The notes below the pieces were generated by a model, which had not been told where the DNA came from, did no database searches, and saw only the letters and a program-made list of their open reading frames with translations. A DNA stretch of 46,216 nucleotides from Thermodesulfobacteriota bacterium. Its GTDB lineage: Bacteria; Desulfobacterota; DSM-4660; Desulfatiglandales; Desulfatiglandaceae. Positions within the stretch are counted from its first letter, which is position 1; each line of letters begins with the position of its first letter. Made by a program: the position numbers and the translations under genes. Positions 1-6,869 of this stretch are shown piece after piece. Location of the stretch: the NCBI GenBank assembly GCA_028278625.1, contig JANQDY010000199.1, positions 1-46,216 on the forward strand, written 5' to 3'.

Positions 1-135
1 CCCTTCGGGTGTCAGATCCGGACGGTGGCACAGGGTGGGTATGGCGATTTCCGCATCCTGGGCCGCTTTCAGTATCGTCGTCCCTTCAAGTACGGTCAGT
101 TTACGACCATCCATTTCAATTTGTACTTTGCTCAT
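1..135 (-). CDS. 2Fe-2S ferredoxin-type oxidoreductase subunit, N-terminal fragment
   Basis: Only the first 45 codons lie in the window; the gene runs off the left edge. The fragment begins MSKVQIEMDGRKLTVLEG and reaches IPTLCHRPDLTPEG. This is the start of a plant-type 2Fe-2S domain as in NuoG, the N-terminus of NAD-linked formate dehydrogenases and similar Fe-S subunits, with the first cluster cysteine in PTLCH. The start at 135 is preceded by a GAGGT ribosome site on the minus strand. It lies 60 bases downstream of the MoaD-like gene and is probably co-transcribed with it. A link to a molybdenum or tungsten enzyme further left is inference. The full protein type cannot be settled from this fragment. 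Confidence 0.7.
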   Translation of the reverse strand, partial: MSKVQIEMDGRKLTVLEGTTILKAAQDAEIAIPTLCHRPDLTPEG

Positions 136-195
136 TTTTACCTCAGCTATTAAAATTACCTTGATGTTTTCCGGGCGGAAGACCAACCGACGGAA

Positions 196-435
196 TTAAC
201 CACCGCCGATCACCATTGCCAAAAACACGTTGTCCCCATCACTGGCAATCAATGAGGTGCGGCTCGGCCTGTGGTTCACTAAAACGGATGTGACCATCTC
301 TTCCGGTATTTGTAGTTCTTCCACCAGTTGGCTTACCTTTTTTCCTGCCCCCTCTTCCATTACAATCCCTCTATCGTGATCGTATTCATTCCAGTATTTT
401 CTCAGCAAAGGGCTTAATTTTATGACGACTGACAT
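196..435 (-). CDS. MoaD/ThiS-like ubiquitin-fold sulfur carrier
   Basis: This 79-residue protein ends in LAMVIGGG. A C-terminal Gly-Gly is the mark of MoaD/ThiS-type sulfur carriers, whose terminal glycine is thiocarboxylated during molybdopterin or thiazole synthesis. The length, the mixed beta-grasp pattern and the middle segment KVSQLVEELQIPEEMVTSVL fit the family. I chose the start at 435 because AAGGAA lies just upstream on the minus strand; an ATG at 480 would add 15 unlikely residues. It sits between iclR1 and the 2Fe-2S subunit, so it may serve a Mo/W-pterin oxidoreductase encoded further left. An IclR-type palindrome lies 48 bases upstream. MoaD-like is preferred over ThiS because of this neighbour. 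Confidence 0.75.
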   Translation of the reverse strand: MSVVIKLSPLLRKYWNEYDHDRGIVMEEGAGKKVSQLVEELQIPEEMVTSVLVNHRPSRTSLIASDGDNVFLAMVIGGG

Positions 436-482
436 GCAAATATTTCCTTGTTGATTTTGTCCCGTGAAAATCAGCATCATTT

Positions 483-497
483 TTTCATATTATGAAA
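483..497. promoter_or_regulatory. Putative IclR operator, copy 1 (before moaD-like gene)
   Basis: TTTCATATTATGAAA is a perfect 15-base palindrome apart from its central base. It lies between the stop of iclR1 and the start of the MoaD-like gene. On the minus strand it contains CATAAT (489-494). This has a possible -35 TTGAAT (513-518) 18 bases away, so the site would cover the -10 of a moaD promoter. The same 15 bases, or their reverse complement, recur at 1288, 35218 and 36025. Binding by IclR is inferred from location. Confidence 0.7.
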
Positions 498-524
498 TTC
501 CATTTCCAGACCATTCAAAAAAAA

Positions 525-1280
525 TTACCAAGCCATTCGCGCGGAGATTTTTTCCGTTGTTTCCTGCGCCATCCGTATCAATTCACGGTTAATTCTTTCC
601 ATGGTCATCGTAAAAATGGATCCGGTGATACTGACGGCAGCGCCGATTCGGCTGCTGCCCCCTCTGTGGACGGGCGCCGCCACGCAACGGATTCCCTCAT
701 AAAACTCTTCATTGTCGATGGCGTAACCCAGTTTTCGAATGTTCGCAAGCTCCGCCAGCAGATCGCTCATGTTGGTGAGGGTGTTTTTCCCGTATCGCTT
801 TAAAGGCCGGTCCCTGTAAAGGGCCATCACCTGCTCATCTGAAAGCCCGGAAAGAAGCAGTTTCCCGGAAGCCGAAGGGTGCGGATCCGCTGTAAATCCC
901 ACATATGAAGCCAGTGATAGCCCTGATTTTTTGGGAATCATGTCAACGGCGGCCACCATCCCTTTTCTTAAAATGTACAGATGGATGGTTTCATCGCATT
1001 TTTCGGACAACTCCACCAGATAGTCATGGGCGATCTGTCGAAGATCAATATTGTCCAGTATTCTCTTTGAGATTTTCAGAAAACCGAAACCGAGGGAATA
1101 TTCCTTTGTCTTCGGGTCTTGGGTGACATAATCGTCTGCGATGAACGTGCTCAGAATATGATGGACCGTGCTGACGGGATAACCGAGGGTTCTTGATATT
1201 TCAGTGAGGGTCACGCCCCTCTGGTTTTCACTGAGCAAAGAAATGATTTTAAGACTTTTCTCGAGGGATGAAAGTTTCAT
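525..1280 (-). CDS. IclR-family transcriptional regulator 1
   Basis: This 251-residue protein has the IclR layout. A winged helix-turn-helix occupies about residues 1-65 (GVTLTEISRTLGYPVSTVHH is the HTH) and the effector-binding domain runs from about 75 to 250. Family hallmarks include TADPHPSASGKLLLS, GYAIDNEEFYEGIRCVAAP and SITGSIFTMTMERI. It is clearly related to the regulator at 35244-35996, and the two share long identical stretches. The short form starts directly at the HTH. Its gene is flanked on both sides by the same 15-bp palindrome, 8 bases before the start and 27 bases after the stop. It is divergent from the DJ-1/TRAP operon and upstream of the moaD-like operon, so it probably controls both and itself. 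Its ligand is unknown. Confidence 0.93.
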   Translation of the reverse strand: MKLSSLEKSLKIISLLSENQRGVTLTEISRTLGYPVSTVHHILSTFIADDYVTQDPKTKEYSLGFGFLKISKRILDNIDLRQIAHDYLVELSEKCDETIHLYILRKGMVAAVDMIPKKSGLSLASYVGFTADPHPSASGKLLLSGLSDEQVMALYRDRPLKRYGKNTLTNMSDLLAELANIRKLGYAIDNEEFYEGIRCVAAPVHRGGSSRIGAAVSITGSIFTMTMERINRELIRMAQETTEKISARMAW

Positions 1281-1287
1281 GGCGTCA

Positions 1288-1302
1288 TTTCATAATATGA
1301 AA
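1288..1302. promoter_or_regulatory. Putative IclR operator, copy 2 (before iclR1)
   Basis: TTTCATAATATGAAA is the exact reverse complement of copy 1 and identical to the copy at 35218. It begins 8 bases before the iclR1 start, downstream of its predicted promoter, which suits autorepression. It also lies in the divergent region shared with the DJ-1/TRAP operon. Confidence 0.75.
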
Positions 1303-1317
1303 ACGTTTTTAAGGATT

Positions 1318-1347
1318 ATGCTAGCCAAATTCACAAAAGGGTGTCAA
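1318..1347 (-). promoter_or_regulatory. Predicted sigma-70 promoter of iclR1
   Basis: On the minus strand TTGACA (1342-1347) is followed after 18 bases by TAGCAT (1318-1323). Transcription would begin just before operator copy 2 at 1288-1302. The arrangement of promoter, then palindrome, then start codon is the same as at iclR2. Confidence 0.55.
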
Positions 1348-1354
1348 GCACTTT

Positions 1355-1369
1355 TTTCGTATTTTGAAA
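1355..1369. promoter_or_regulatory. Degenerate IclR-type half-conserved operator
   Basis: TTTCGTATTTTGAAA matches 13 of the 15 bases of TTTCATATTATGAAA and keeps both outer TTTC/GAAA arms. It lies 67 bases from copy 2 and just upstream of the predicted iclR1 -35 box. It may be a weaker second site for the divergent DJ-1/TRAP promoter. Confidence 0.4.
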
Positions 1370-1414
1370 TCGGTTTTAAAAGCAAATTTATCGCCGGAAA
1401 AGTGAAAAAATCCC

Positions 1415-1455
1415 TTGACAATGACAATACTATATGATGTCTGTAAACATCATAT
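1415..1455. promoter_or_regulatory. TTGACA box and 24-bp inverted repeat before the DJ-1/TRAP operon
   Basis: A TTGACA sequence at 1415-1420 is followed by a perfect inverted repeat with 9-base arms, ATATGATGT (1432-1440) and ACATCATAT (1447-1455), around CTGTAA. It looks like a regulator operator in the promoter region of the plus-strand operon. I could not place a convincing -10 box at normal spacing. The half-sites TGATGT/ACATCA recur in the palindrome before the GntR gene at 14144-14160. Confidence 0.45.
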
Positions 1456-1524
1456 GTTTACACTGCTCATATGAATTGATGTTCATAATAACCATTTTTG
1501 AAAAGGGGGTGATATGGAGATTCT

Positions 1525-1540
1525 TTGACAAAAATGTCAA
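1525..1540. promoter_or_regulatory. TTGACA-AAAA-TGTCAA inverted repeat in the 5' leader
   Basis: TTGACA and TGTCAA form a perfect 6-base inverted repeat around AAAA, 61 bases before the DJ-1 start codon. It could be an operator, or the first half could be a -35 box, but no good -10 follows at 16-18 bases. Apart from the sites listed here, I see nothing else in the 320-base gap 1281-1600. Confidence 0.3.
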
Positions 1541-1600
1541 TGGCCCGGAACTTAGGTAGCTTTTATTATCAACTATGGAGAGCGGCAAGGAGGGAACGCT

Positions 1601-3022
1601 ATGAAGCAAACGGTTAAATCCATGGGAATCGTCATCACCATCGTTCTAACGTTTTTCGGAGGCATCACACTTGCATCCGCGGCTTCTTATCTTGATATCG
1701 CCAGAAGCAGCGGCGTTGAAATCGTGCAGGAGGGAAGCGCAACCATCTGGAAGGGCGACTACGCAGGCAAGATAAAGCCGAAAGGGCCTCTTGCCGGAAA
1801 GAAGATCGGCCTCCTGGTGGCCTGCGAATTCAGCGATTGGCAGGCCTACTACCTGTCCGAGTATGTGGCCGAGTTCGGCGGAACAGCGCAGTTTATCATG
1901 AACAACAACCATCTTTGGAAGAATACCAGACCCATGAACGGTATTCGAATCCCCCGGGGTACCTGGGGCCTCACCCTGACCGAAGGGATGGACGGCTTGG
2001 GCATCAATGGAAACCGGGTCGAATATCCCGTGGTCATTAAGGAAGACCCCAACATGGTGGCCCCGGGTGTGACGGGAAACATCAAAGTGGCTGATCCCGC
2101 CAAATATGATGCCCTCATCATTCTGGGAAGCCACTCCGGCGACATTCTGGTGGCCGATGATGTGGCCCTGGCCTTTATCAAAAAGATTGCCGATCGGGGC
2201 GCTCCCATCGCCGGTATCGGAGCGGGAATCATGCCCATGATCAATCTCGGCCTCGTGCAGGGGAAAAAGGTGGTGGGAAATCGCACGGTCGACTACATGC
2301 TGCGAAAGATCGCCGTCTACAGCGCCGCTTCCGTTGCGGTGGACGGCAATATCATCACCGGCAGGGATACCTTCTCCACGGCCGGGGTCCTTCGTGCACT
2401 GTGCAAGGTTTTTGATCCCAATTTCGTGGATAGGCACAAGGGCATCCTGAAGGGAAAGACCGTCATGGCCATGACAGCCGAGGACTGGGAGGATATCGAA
2501 CTTTGCGCACCCACCATGGAGCTCATGTACCGGGGTGCCAACATTGTCGTGGGGCTGTTCGATCCCATCCAGAAGGCGAGACCCGCCATGCTCGATTCAG
2601 AGGTACGAACCGGTAGCTTCGGCACCACGGTTCCATTTCAGGAAATCCCCGACAGCTACTACAAAATCATCAAAGTTTGCGACTTGAAGATGTCCGACTT
2701 TGACGCCTTGTTTATCCATGGCGCCATGAATCCGTGGCGGCTTACAGTGGGGACCCATGCCCAGGAATTCCTCAGGGATGCCTATGCCTTCGGGAAAATC
2801 ATCGCTGCCATCTGTCACGGGCCCATTCCGGTGGCGGCCGCCGATATCGTGCAGGGCAAAAAATCCGCCGGGTGGCTGGCCGTCAAAGACTCCGTGGAGA
2901 TCATGGGCGGCATTTACAACTGGGACTGGTCCGCCGTTGTGGACGGAAACTATGTGAGCGGACGCATCCCCATGGACGCACCCGAATTCGTGGATGCCAT
3001 CACCATGTCGCTGTTAAGGTAA
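1601..3022 (+). CDS. Exported tandem DJ-1/PfpI family protein
   Basis: This 473-residue protein starts with a Sec signal peptide (hydrophobic core about 9-22, cleavage after ASA near residue 27). Two DJ-1/PfpI domains follow. The first (about 55-260) has KKIGLLVACEFSDWQAYYL, but at the nucleophile elbow it reads I-G-A-G (206-209) with no cysteine. The second (about 285-470) has AEDWEDIEL and the intact elbow AAICHGPI with Cys405-His406. The second domain is therefore likely catalytic and the first degenerate. It leads the operon with the TRAP transporter genes, 130 bases ahead of dctP. A cytosolic paralog is at 42169-43488. The substrate is unknown; family members include PfpI-type hydrolases, glyoxalases and amidotransferase-like proteins. 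The start has an AAGGAGGGAACGCT leader. Confidence 0.85.
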   Translation: MKQTVKSMGIVITIVLTFFGGITLASAASYLDIARSSGVEIVQEGSATIWKGDYAGKIKPKGPLAGKKIGLLVACEFSDWQAYYLSEYVAEFGGTAQFIMNNNHLWKNTRPMNGIRIPRGTWGLTLTEGMDGLGINGNRVEYPVVIKEDPNMVAPGVTGNIKVADPAKYDALIILGSHSGDILVADDVALAFIKKIADRGAPIAGIGAGIMPMINLGLVQGKKVVGNRTVDYMLRKIAVYSAASVAVDGNIITGRDTFSTAGVLRALCKVFDPNFVDRHKGILKGKTVMAMTAEDWEDIELCAPTMELMYRGANIVVGLFDPIQKARPAMLDSEVRTGSFGTTVPFQEIPDSYYKIIKVCDLKMSDFDALFIHGAMNPWRLTVGTHAQEFLRDAYAFGKIIAAICHGPIPVAAADIVQGKKSAGWLAVKDSVEIMGGIYNWDWSAVVDGNYVSGRIPMDAPEFVDAITMSLLR

Positions 3023-3039
3023 CGAACCGAAAACCGGAC

Positions 3040-3090
3040 TGTCCATCCATCTGAATTTCCAAAACACCATTCAACAATGATGGGTGGACA
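3040..3090 (+). other. Long-loop stem between DJ-1 gene and dctP
   Basis: TGTCCATCCATC (3040-3051) can pair with GATGGGTGGACA (3079-3090) over 12 pairs with one G-U, leaving a 27-base loop. No T-run follows, so it is more likely an RNA-processing or stability element than a terminator. Confidence 0.4.
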
Positions 3091-3152
3091 ACCCGCATCA
3101 TAATAGAGTAAAGACAACCGGAAATAATGCATTTATTTAAGGAGTAGCGGAT

Positions 3153-4139
3153 ATGAAAAAAAAGAGACTGTTTTTGGGAATACTTCTCGCCTGCTTCGCC
3201 ACCTTCTGCTTCATCTCCACGGCAGGAGCAGCGCCTAAGAAAATCCAGCTGGCCAGCGCTTATGAGCCCACACATATTTGTGCCAAATCGGCCGTAAAAT
3301 TCAAGGAACTTGTGGACAAGGGAAGCAACGGTGAACTGGTCGTGGAACTTTTCCTGGCCGGCGTCATGGGCTCCGAAGAGGAAATCACCGAATCGGTGAG
3401 CATCGGTGCCGTTCAGATGCAGTCGGGCGGCGGACTCCCCATCAAAACCTTTGCCCCCAAGTATTACTTTCTCGATTCCCCATACGTGATCAAGGACTGG
3501 GCCCACTATCAGCGGGTTTTCTGGGACAGTCCCTTGGGCGCTGCCGCCAGGGAACAGATCGCCAAAAAGGGAAACACCATGTATCTGGGTGTGCTGTATC
3601 GCGGCATGCGTCAGTTTACTTCCAACAAACCGATTATCACGCCCAAGGATCTCAAGGGCATCAAACTGCGTCTGCCTCAGTTGCCCACCTGGATCGCCGT
3701 ATGGAAAGCCGTGGGAGCCCTCCCGGTGCCGGTGGCCTTGACGGAGCTGTTTTCAGCGCTTCAAACCGGCGTTGCCGACGCTTCTGAAGGAGATGTGAGC
3801 CAGATCCACTCATTCCATCTGAATGAAGTGCAGAAGTATTTGTCAATGACCAGCCACCTGGTTCAGACCGGAGCGCTCACCATCAATAAGAGATTCTATG
3901 ACTCCCTCACCCCTGACCAGCAGGCCCTGGTCACAAAAGCGGCCAAAGATGCCTGCAAATGGGGCTCTGATCAGATCCTATCAGGTGAACAGGATCTCAT
4001 TGCGGATCTCGAAAAAAAGGGCATGAAGGTGGTCATTCCGGAAGCGGATGCCTTTAGAGAAAAGGCAAAACCTGCCGTGGAAGAGCTCTTCAGAACCCAG
4101 TGGCCGGTAGCCACCTGGAAAGAAGTCCTCTCTTACTAG
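3153..4139 (+). CDS. dctP: TRAP transporter solute-binding protein, DctP family
   Basis: This 328-residue periplasmic protein has a Sec signal peptide that ends STAGA|APKK near residue 26. It has the usual DctP core: IQLASAYEPTHICAKSAVKF, the conserved ligand-anchoring arginine in GMRQFTSNKP (Arg153; such TRAP proteins bind the ligand carboxylate here), then LKGIKLRLP (Arg173) and a C-terminal helical region. The ligand is therefore probably an organic or sugar acid. It is followed by dctQ and dctM. The sugar kinase and LarA-like gene downstream favour a hydroxyacid or sugar acid ligand, which is inference. GGAGTAG before the start supports 3153. Confidence 0.93.
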   Translation: MKKKRLFLGILLACFATFCFISTAGAAPKKIQLASAYEPTHICAKSAVKFKELVDKGSNGELVVELFLAGVMGSEEEITESVSIGAVQMQSGGGLPIKTFAPKYYFLDSPYVIKDWAHYQRVFWDSPLGAAAREQIAKKGNTMYLGVLYRGMRQFTSNKPIITPKDLKGIKLRLPQLPTWIAVWKAVGALPVPVALTELFSALQTGVADASEGDVSQIHSFHLNEVQKYLSMTSHLVQTGALTINKRFYDSLTPDQQALVTKAAKDACKWGSDQILSGEQDLIADLEKKGMKVVIPEADAFREKAKPAVEELFRTQWPVATWKEVLSY

Positions 4140-4174
4140 CAACCGAAGCAACCGACAGAGCCATCAAGGAGCTG

Positions 4175-4203
4175 AGATGAAGGCGGTAGCGCCGCCTTCA
4201 TCT
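4175..4203 (+). other. Stem-loop between dctP and dctQ
   Basis: AGATGAAGGCGG (4175-4186) pairs perfectly with CCGCCTTCATCT (4192-4203) around a 5-base loop. Only TCATTTT follows, so termination would be partial at most. Such a stem after a binding-protein gene can stabilise the upstream mRNA and raise DctP over the membrane subunits. The same position is occupied by stems in the other three transporter operons here. Confidence 0.7.
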
Positions 4204-4238
4204 TCATTTTACAGTGTAAATCGCCGGAGCAAACGCCT

Positions 4239-4745
4239 ATGAAAAAGAAGGCCGTGACCTTTAACAGCGTGCTGGATACCATCATCACCATTGTGTTTAT
4301 CTTCATGCTCTTGTGTGCCATCATGCAGGTGTTTTTCAGGTATGTGGTTCAAATCTCGGTGCCCTGGACCGAAGAAGCCGCCAGGTTCTCTTTGATTCTG
4401 GTCACTTTCTGGGGCGCGGCAACGGCGCTCAGGGACAAAGAGCATATCAGCATTCCCACGCTCTTTGAAAAAATTCCGGAAAAGCTGCGCCTGGCATTGC
4501 AGGTAGTCTTCATTGTGGGCATCGGTGTGTTCCTGGTCTATTCCTTTATCGGCAGTATCGAGATGGTGCAGCTGACCTGGGAAACGCCCGTTGGCTCCAT
4601 CAGCTGGCTGACCACCGGCATGGTCTATTTGATTCTTCCGTCCGGCATCACTCTAATCATGGCCTATCTGGTCATATGGATGGTGGAGACATTGGTCCTT
4701 CTGGCCGGTTCCAGAGAAGAAACCGGGAAAGGGGCAGACGAATAA
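4239..4745 (+). CDS. dctQ: TRAP transporter small permease, DctQ family
   Basis: This 168-residue inner-membrane protein has four predicted hydrophobic segments, starting with TIITIVFIFMLLCAIMQVFF. The DctQ motif region VPWTEEAARFSLILVTFWG follows the first segment. The size is normal for the family. It pairs with DctM to form the membrane part of the TRAP importer, which is driven by an ion gradient rather than ATP. The gene starts 99 bases after dctP, beyond the stem-loop, and ends 3 bases before dctM, so the two permease genes are probably translationally coupled. Confidence 0.9.
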   Translation: MKKKAVTFNSVLDTIITIVFIFMLLCAIMQVFFRYVVQISVPWTEEAARFSLILVTFWGAATALRDKEHISIPTLFEKIPEKLRLALQVVFIVGIGVFLVYSFIGSIEMVQLTWETPVGSISWLTTGMVYLILPSGITLIMAYLVIWMVETLVLLAGSREETGKGADE

Positions 4746-4748
4746 CAC

Positions 4749-6044
4749 ATGGAACTCTTTATTTTTATCGCAATCCTCATTCTGCTTTTCCTGGTGGGCA
4801 TGCCCGTGGCTTTCGCCATGGGAATCACCGGCTTCGTCATCCTGAAACTGCTCTGGGGAGATGCCATCAGCCTGGGGATCATTGCCCAGCGTCTTCTCTA
4901 CGGCGCCAATAATTTCGTGATCCTGGCCATCCCCTTCTTTTTGCTGGCGGGAAAACTGATGAATACCAGCGGGATTACCAACAGGATCTTTCACTTTGCC
5001 AACCTCCTGGTGGGACATCTGAGAGGAGGGCTCGGACAGGTGAACATCTTGGCCAGCATGATTTTCTCAGGCATGAGCGGCCTTGCCGCCGCGGACACCG
5101 CGGGTCTCGGGATGGTGGAGATCAAAGCCATGAAGGATGCGGGATATGATGCCGATTTCAGTTGTGCGGTCACCGGCGCCTCATCCACCATCGGCCCCAT
5201 TGTTCCCCCAAGCGTGCCCCTGGTCATCTATGGTATTCTGGCCAACGTATCCATCGGACGGCTGCTGGTGGCAGGCATTATTCCGGGTATTCTGGTCATG
5301 GTCGCCCTCATGATCATGGTCAGCTTTTATGCCAAAAAGCGGGGGTTTCCCCAAAGGGCCAAGCCGGAAAGATCCGAGCTCTGGACCGCTTTCAAACATG
5401 CCATCGGCCCGATCATGACGCCGTTCATCCTGATCGGTGGAATACTGAGCGGTATATTTACGCCCACGGAGGCCGCTGCCATTGCGGCCCTTTACGCCTT
5501 TATCCTGGGATTCTTCGTCTACCGGGAAATCACCCTTTCCGATCTATGGAACATCCTTCGGGAGACTGCCGTACAGACCGCTACCATTACCTTTATTATT
5601 TCATGCGCCATGTTCTACGGCTGGGTTCTCATTCGAAGCCGCACGCCCATTCTTTTACTGGATCTCTTTGCGGATATCAGCACCAGTCCCCTGGTGGTTC
5701 TGTTTATCCTCAACGGATTTCTCCTGGTCATCGGCTGTTTCATGGAGACCATAGCGGCCCTCAGCATTTTGGTGCCCATTCTCATTCCCCTGCTGCTCAA
5801 GGTGGGCATCGATCCCCTTCACTTCGGTCTGGTCATGGTGCTGAACCTGATGATCGGCCTTTTGACGCCACCTTTCGGCATCAATCTTTTTATTCTTAAT
5901 AAAATCAGCGATGTACCAACCCTGAAAATCGCCAGGGCATGTCTCCCGTTTTTCGCGCCCCTTTTAATTGTCTTGATCGTAATTACCATATTTCCAGGAA
6001 TCGTTACCCTCCTGCCCGATTTGTTTTTCGGCCAGGCAAAATAA
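4749..6044 (+). CDS. dctM: TRAP transporter large permease, DctM family
   Basis: This 431-residue protein is hydrophobic throughout, with about a dozen membrane segments. It has typical DctM motifs: FSGMSGLAAADTAGLG around residues 104-119 and ASSTIGPIVPPSVPL around 143-157, plus the LLTPPFGINLF repeat-equivalent near the C-terminus. It forms the translocation pathway with DctQ. It has no strong ribosome site of its own and follows dctQ by 3 bases. A GntR gene begins 35 bases downstream and is probably in the same operon. Confidence 0.93.
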   Translation: MELFIFIAILILLFLVGMPVAFAMGITGFVILKLLWGDAISLGIIAQRLLYGANNFVILAIPFFLLAGKLMNTSGITNRIFHFANLLVGHLRGGLGQVNILASMIFSGMSGLAAADTAGLGMVEIKAMKDAGYDADFSCAVTGASSTIGPIVPPSVPLVIYGILANVSIGRLLVAGIIPGILVMVALMIMVSFYAKKRGFPQRAKPERSELWTAFKHAIGPIMTPFILIGGILSGIFTPTEAAAIAALYAFILGFFVYREITLSDLWNILRETAVQTATITFIISCAMFYGWVLIRSRTPILLLDLFADISTSPLVVLFILNGFLLVIGCFMETIAALSILVPILIPLLLKVGIDPLHFGLVMVLNLMIGLLTPPFGINLFILNKISDVPTLKIARACLPFFAPLLIVLIVITIFPGIVTLLPDLFFGQAK

Positions 6045-6079
6045 CGTCTATATGAGCCCATTTGACAGGAAGAATGAAC

Positions 6080-6850
6080 ATGATGACCAAAGAGAGCATG
6101 AACGGCAAGAAGGCGTTTTCCAAGATCAAGTTTCAATCCAGGGCCGATCTGGTGGTGGATAAAATCACTCTCTCCGTCATCAATGGGGAGCTGTTGGACG
6201 GGGAGCTACTGCCCCCCGAGCCTCAGCTGTGCGAGACTTTCGGCATTAGCCGGAGTATCCTTCGTGAAGCCATTCGCGTACTGGTCTCCAAAGGTCTCGT
6301 GGAAGTCAAACAGGGGCACGGCACTTTTGTCCGCCGGCCGCGAATAGAAGTGCCGGAAGAGGCCATGAGAAACTTCCTGATGACCCACTCCTTTTCCCTG
6401 TTCCAGCTCATGGAGGTTCGCACCCCACTTGAGGTGGAAGTCGCCCGATTGGCGGCGGAAAGGCGGGAAAGGAGTCATCTTCGAAGCCTGGAAGAATCCC
6501 TGAAAATCATGACCGTCGCTTCAAACAGTGTTGAGAAGTTTTCCGAAGCAGACGCAAGCTTTCATGATGCCATTATCGATGCCAGCGAAAATCCTCTCTT
6601 CGGCATACTCATTCGCACCATCATGGCGAATCTCCATTTTAACCGCCAGCTGGGCATCCGTCATTTCGGCATTGAAGTGGTGATGGAAGAACACCAGCGG
6701 ATCTTCGAAGCCATTAAAATGCGTCACCCGGACCTGGCGGCCCGGCGCATGAAGGAGCATATGGAGCAGGCCCTCGTGAGGGTCAACAATGTTAACAAAC
6801 TTCTTAAGGAAGAAGATGGCACACCGGAAAGAGAAGCCGTAAACCCTTAA
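6080..6850 (+). CDS. GntR-family (FadR subfamily) transcriptional regulator
   Basis: This 256-residue protein has an N-terminal winged helix (LCETFGISRSILREAIRVLV as the HTH, then KGLVEVKQGHGTFVR as the wing). The C-terminal FCD helical domain has the family pattern D-x-x-FH (DASFHDAIIDASEN) and EEHQRIFEAIKMRH with a late histidine in MKEHM; these usually bind a metal and a carboxylic acid. I start at 6080 because AGGAAGA lies 6 bases upstream; in-frame TTG 6062 and ATG 6074 are possible. It lies between the TRAP genes and the FGGY kinase, so it probably senses the TRAP substrate or a product of it. Confidence 0.9.
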   Translation: MMTKESMNGKKAFSKIKFQSRADLVVDKITLSVINGELLDGELLPPEPQLCETFGISRSILREAIRVLVSKGLVEVKQGHGTFVRRPRIEVPEEAMRNFLMTHSFSLFQLMEVRTPLEVEVARLAAERRERSHLRSLEESLKIMTVASNSVEKFSEADASFHDAIIDASENPLFGILIRTIMANLHFNRQLGIRHFGIEVVMEEHQRIFEAIKMRHPDLAARRMKEHMEQALVRVNNVNKLLKEEDGTPEREAVNP

Positions 6851-6869
6851 ATCATAACCGGTATGAACC

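Noticed and set aside
1646..2437. A long open frame on the minus strand inside the DJ-1 gene
   Set aside because: It is antisense to a gene with clear DJ-1 motifs, has no family pattern and has no ribosome site; it is a by-product of codon bias.
5162..5899. A 245-codon plus-strand frame inside dctM
   Set aside because: It is His- and Arg-rich with no membrane pattern and no start signal, while the dctM frame is fully family-like.
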